Below are positions 21,948 to 22,220 of a stretch of 22,220 nucleotides of DNA, piece by piece (within the stretch, counting starts at the first letter, position 1; every line of letters begins with the position of its first letter). Under the pieces are notes generated by a model. That model had not been told where the DNA came from, searched no databases, and saw only the letters and a list, made by a program, of their open reading frames with translations. The DNA comes from Gammaproteobacteria bacterium (GTDB lineage: Bacteria; Pseudomonadota; Gammaproteobacteria; PS1; Pseudothioglobaceae). The stretch lies in contig JAQRMT010000012.1 in the NCBI GenBank assembly GCA_028599035.1, forward strand, positions 1-22,220. Direction: 5' to 3'. Position numbers and translations under genes: made by a program.

Positions 21948-22169
21948 CTACTTGTGTTCTGGCAAATCTCTGCTACGTAAAGTTTTATAGTCATAATCCT
22001 CACGAATACCACCTACCCCCTTTAAATCCATGATATTAGGCTTTTTACGCTTGGCGATAAACTCCCTAATCGCTGTATCAATCAGTGCTCTTTTAGTTTT
22101 AATGTGACCAATAGTCATTGCTTCTTGCATTATTTCTTCATCTAAAACAACATTCGTTCTATGTAGCAT
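21948..22169 (-). CDS. vapB: VapB-type antitoxin
   Basis: The 73-residue protein has a ribbon-helix-helix N-terminus (RTNVVLDEEIMQEAM, then TKRALIDTAIREFIAKRK) and a charged C-terminal tail (GGIREDYDYKTLRSRD) that would wrap the toxin. This fits VapB antitoxins of the DUF2191 type. AAGG lies nine bases before the ATG. It directly precedes vapC, the usual order, and probably represses the shared promoter. Confidence 0.88.
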   Translation of the reverse strand: MLHRTNVVLDEEIMQEAMTIGHIKTKRALIDTAIREFIAKRKKPNIMDLKGVGGIREDYDYKTLRSRDLPEHK

Positions 22170-22189
22170 TTTCTTATACCTTAATAATA

Positions 22190-22213
22190 TCTTATGTGTA
22201 TTTTATCATAAGA
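22190..22213. promoter_or_regulatory. Inverted repeat upstream of vapB, candidate operator
   Basis: TCTTATG at 22190-22196 and CATAAGA at 22207-22213 are perfect complements with ten bases between, about 20 bp before the vapB start. Ribbon-helix-helix antitoxins bind such repeats in their own promoters. The sequence runs off the window, so the full promoter cannot be judged. Confidence 0.45.
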
Positions 22214-22220
22214 AATGTGT

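Overview
The window looks like the chromosome of an AT-rich gammaproteobacterium, most likely a chemoautotrophic sulfur oxidiser of the SUP05/Thioglobus or mussel-symbiont type. This is inferred from the gene families (UbiG, Lgt, MlaC, a DsrC-family protein, a persulfide-sensor-like ArsR) and base composition; no phylogeny could be run.

Layout. 1-2350: the 5' end of lepA (minus strand) diverges from bcp-ubiG, followed by a PIN-domain gene remnant and a small secreted protein. 2349-5727: a compact minus-strand operon rnc-era-recO-pdxJ-acpS with overlapping ends. 5784-7577: an orphan Cas6/Cmx6-family gene and a secreted double-thioredoxin protein, with no CRISPR array in view. 7577-7738: a MITE-like element with nested inverted repeats between two convergent genes. 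7741-9698: minus-strand lgt-thyA-yjdM.

9721-12889: a genomic island of about 3.1 kb lying in a tRNA-Arg(CCG) gene. It is bounded by a 47-bp direct repeat of the tRNA 3' half. It carries a RhuM-family gene, a possibly split hypothetical gene, a HicB-HicA toxin-antitoxin pair, a 23-residue hydrophobic peptide, and a frameshifted XRE-type regulator with a transmembrane tail. It has no integrase. A 17-bp direct repeat just inside each end may be integrase arm sites.

12949-18253: arsR and mlaC (minus), then ctpA-parA-parB (plus) converging on lepB (minus), then a DsrC-family protein lacking all cysteines, closed by a strong terminator. 18335-22169: minus-strand vapB-vapC-hisC-tyrA-aroA, where the toxin gene overlaps hisC in an ATGA junction and may be translationally coupled to amino-acid biosynthesis.

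Most genes are housekeeping: translation factors, RNA processing, cofactor, lipoprotein and aromatic amino-acid synthesis, chromosome partitioning and protein export. The accessory signals are the tRNA island, the MITE, the orphan Cas6 pair, the cysteine-free DsrC, and three traces of toxin-antitoxin systems (PIN remnant, HicBA, VapBC).
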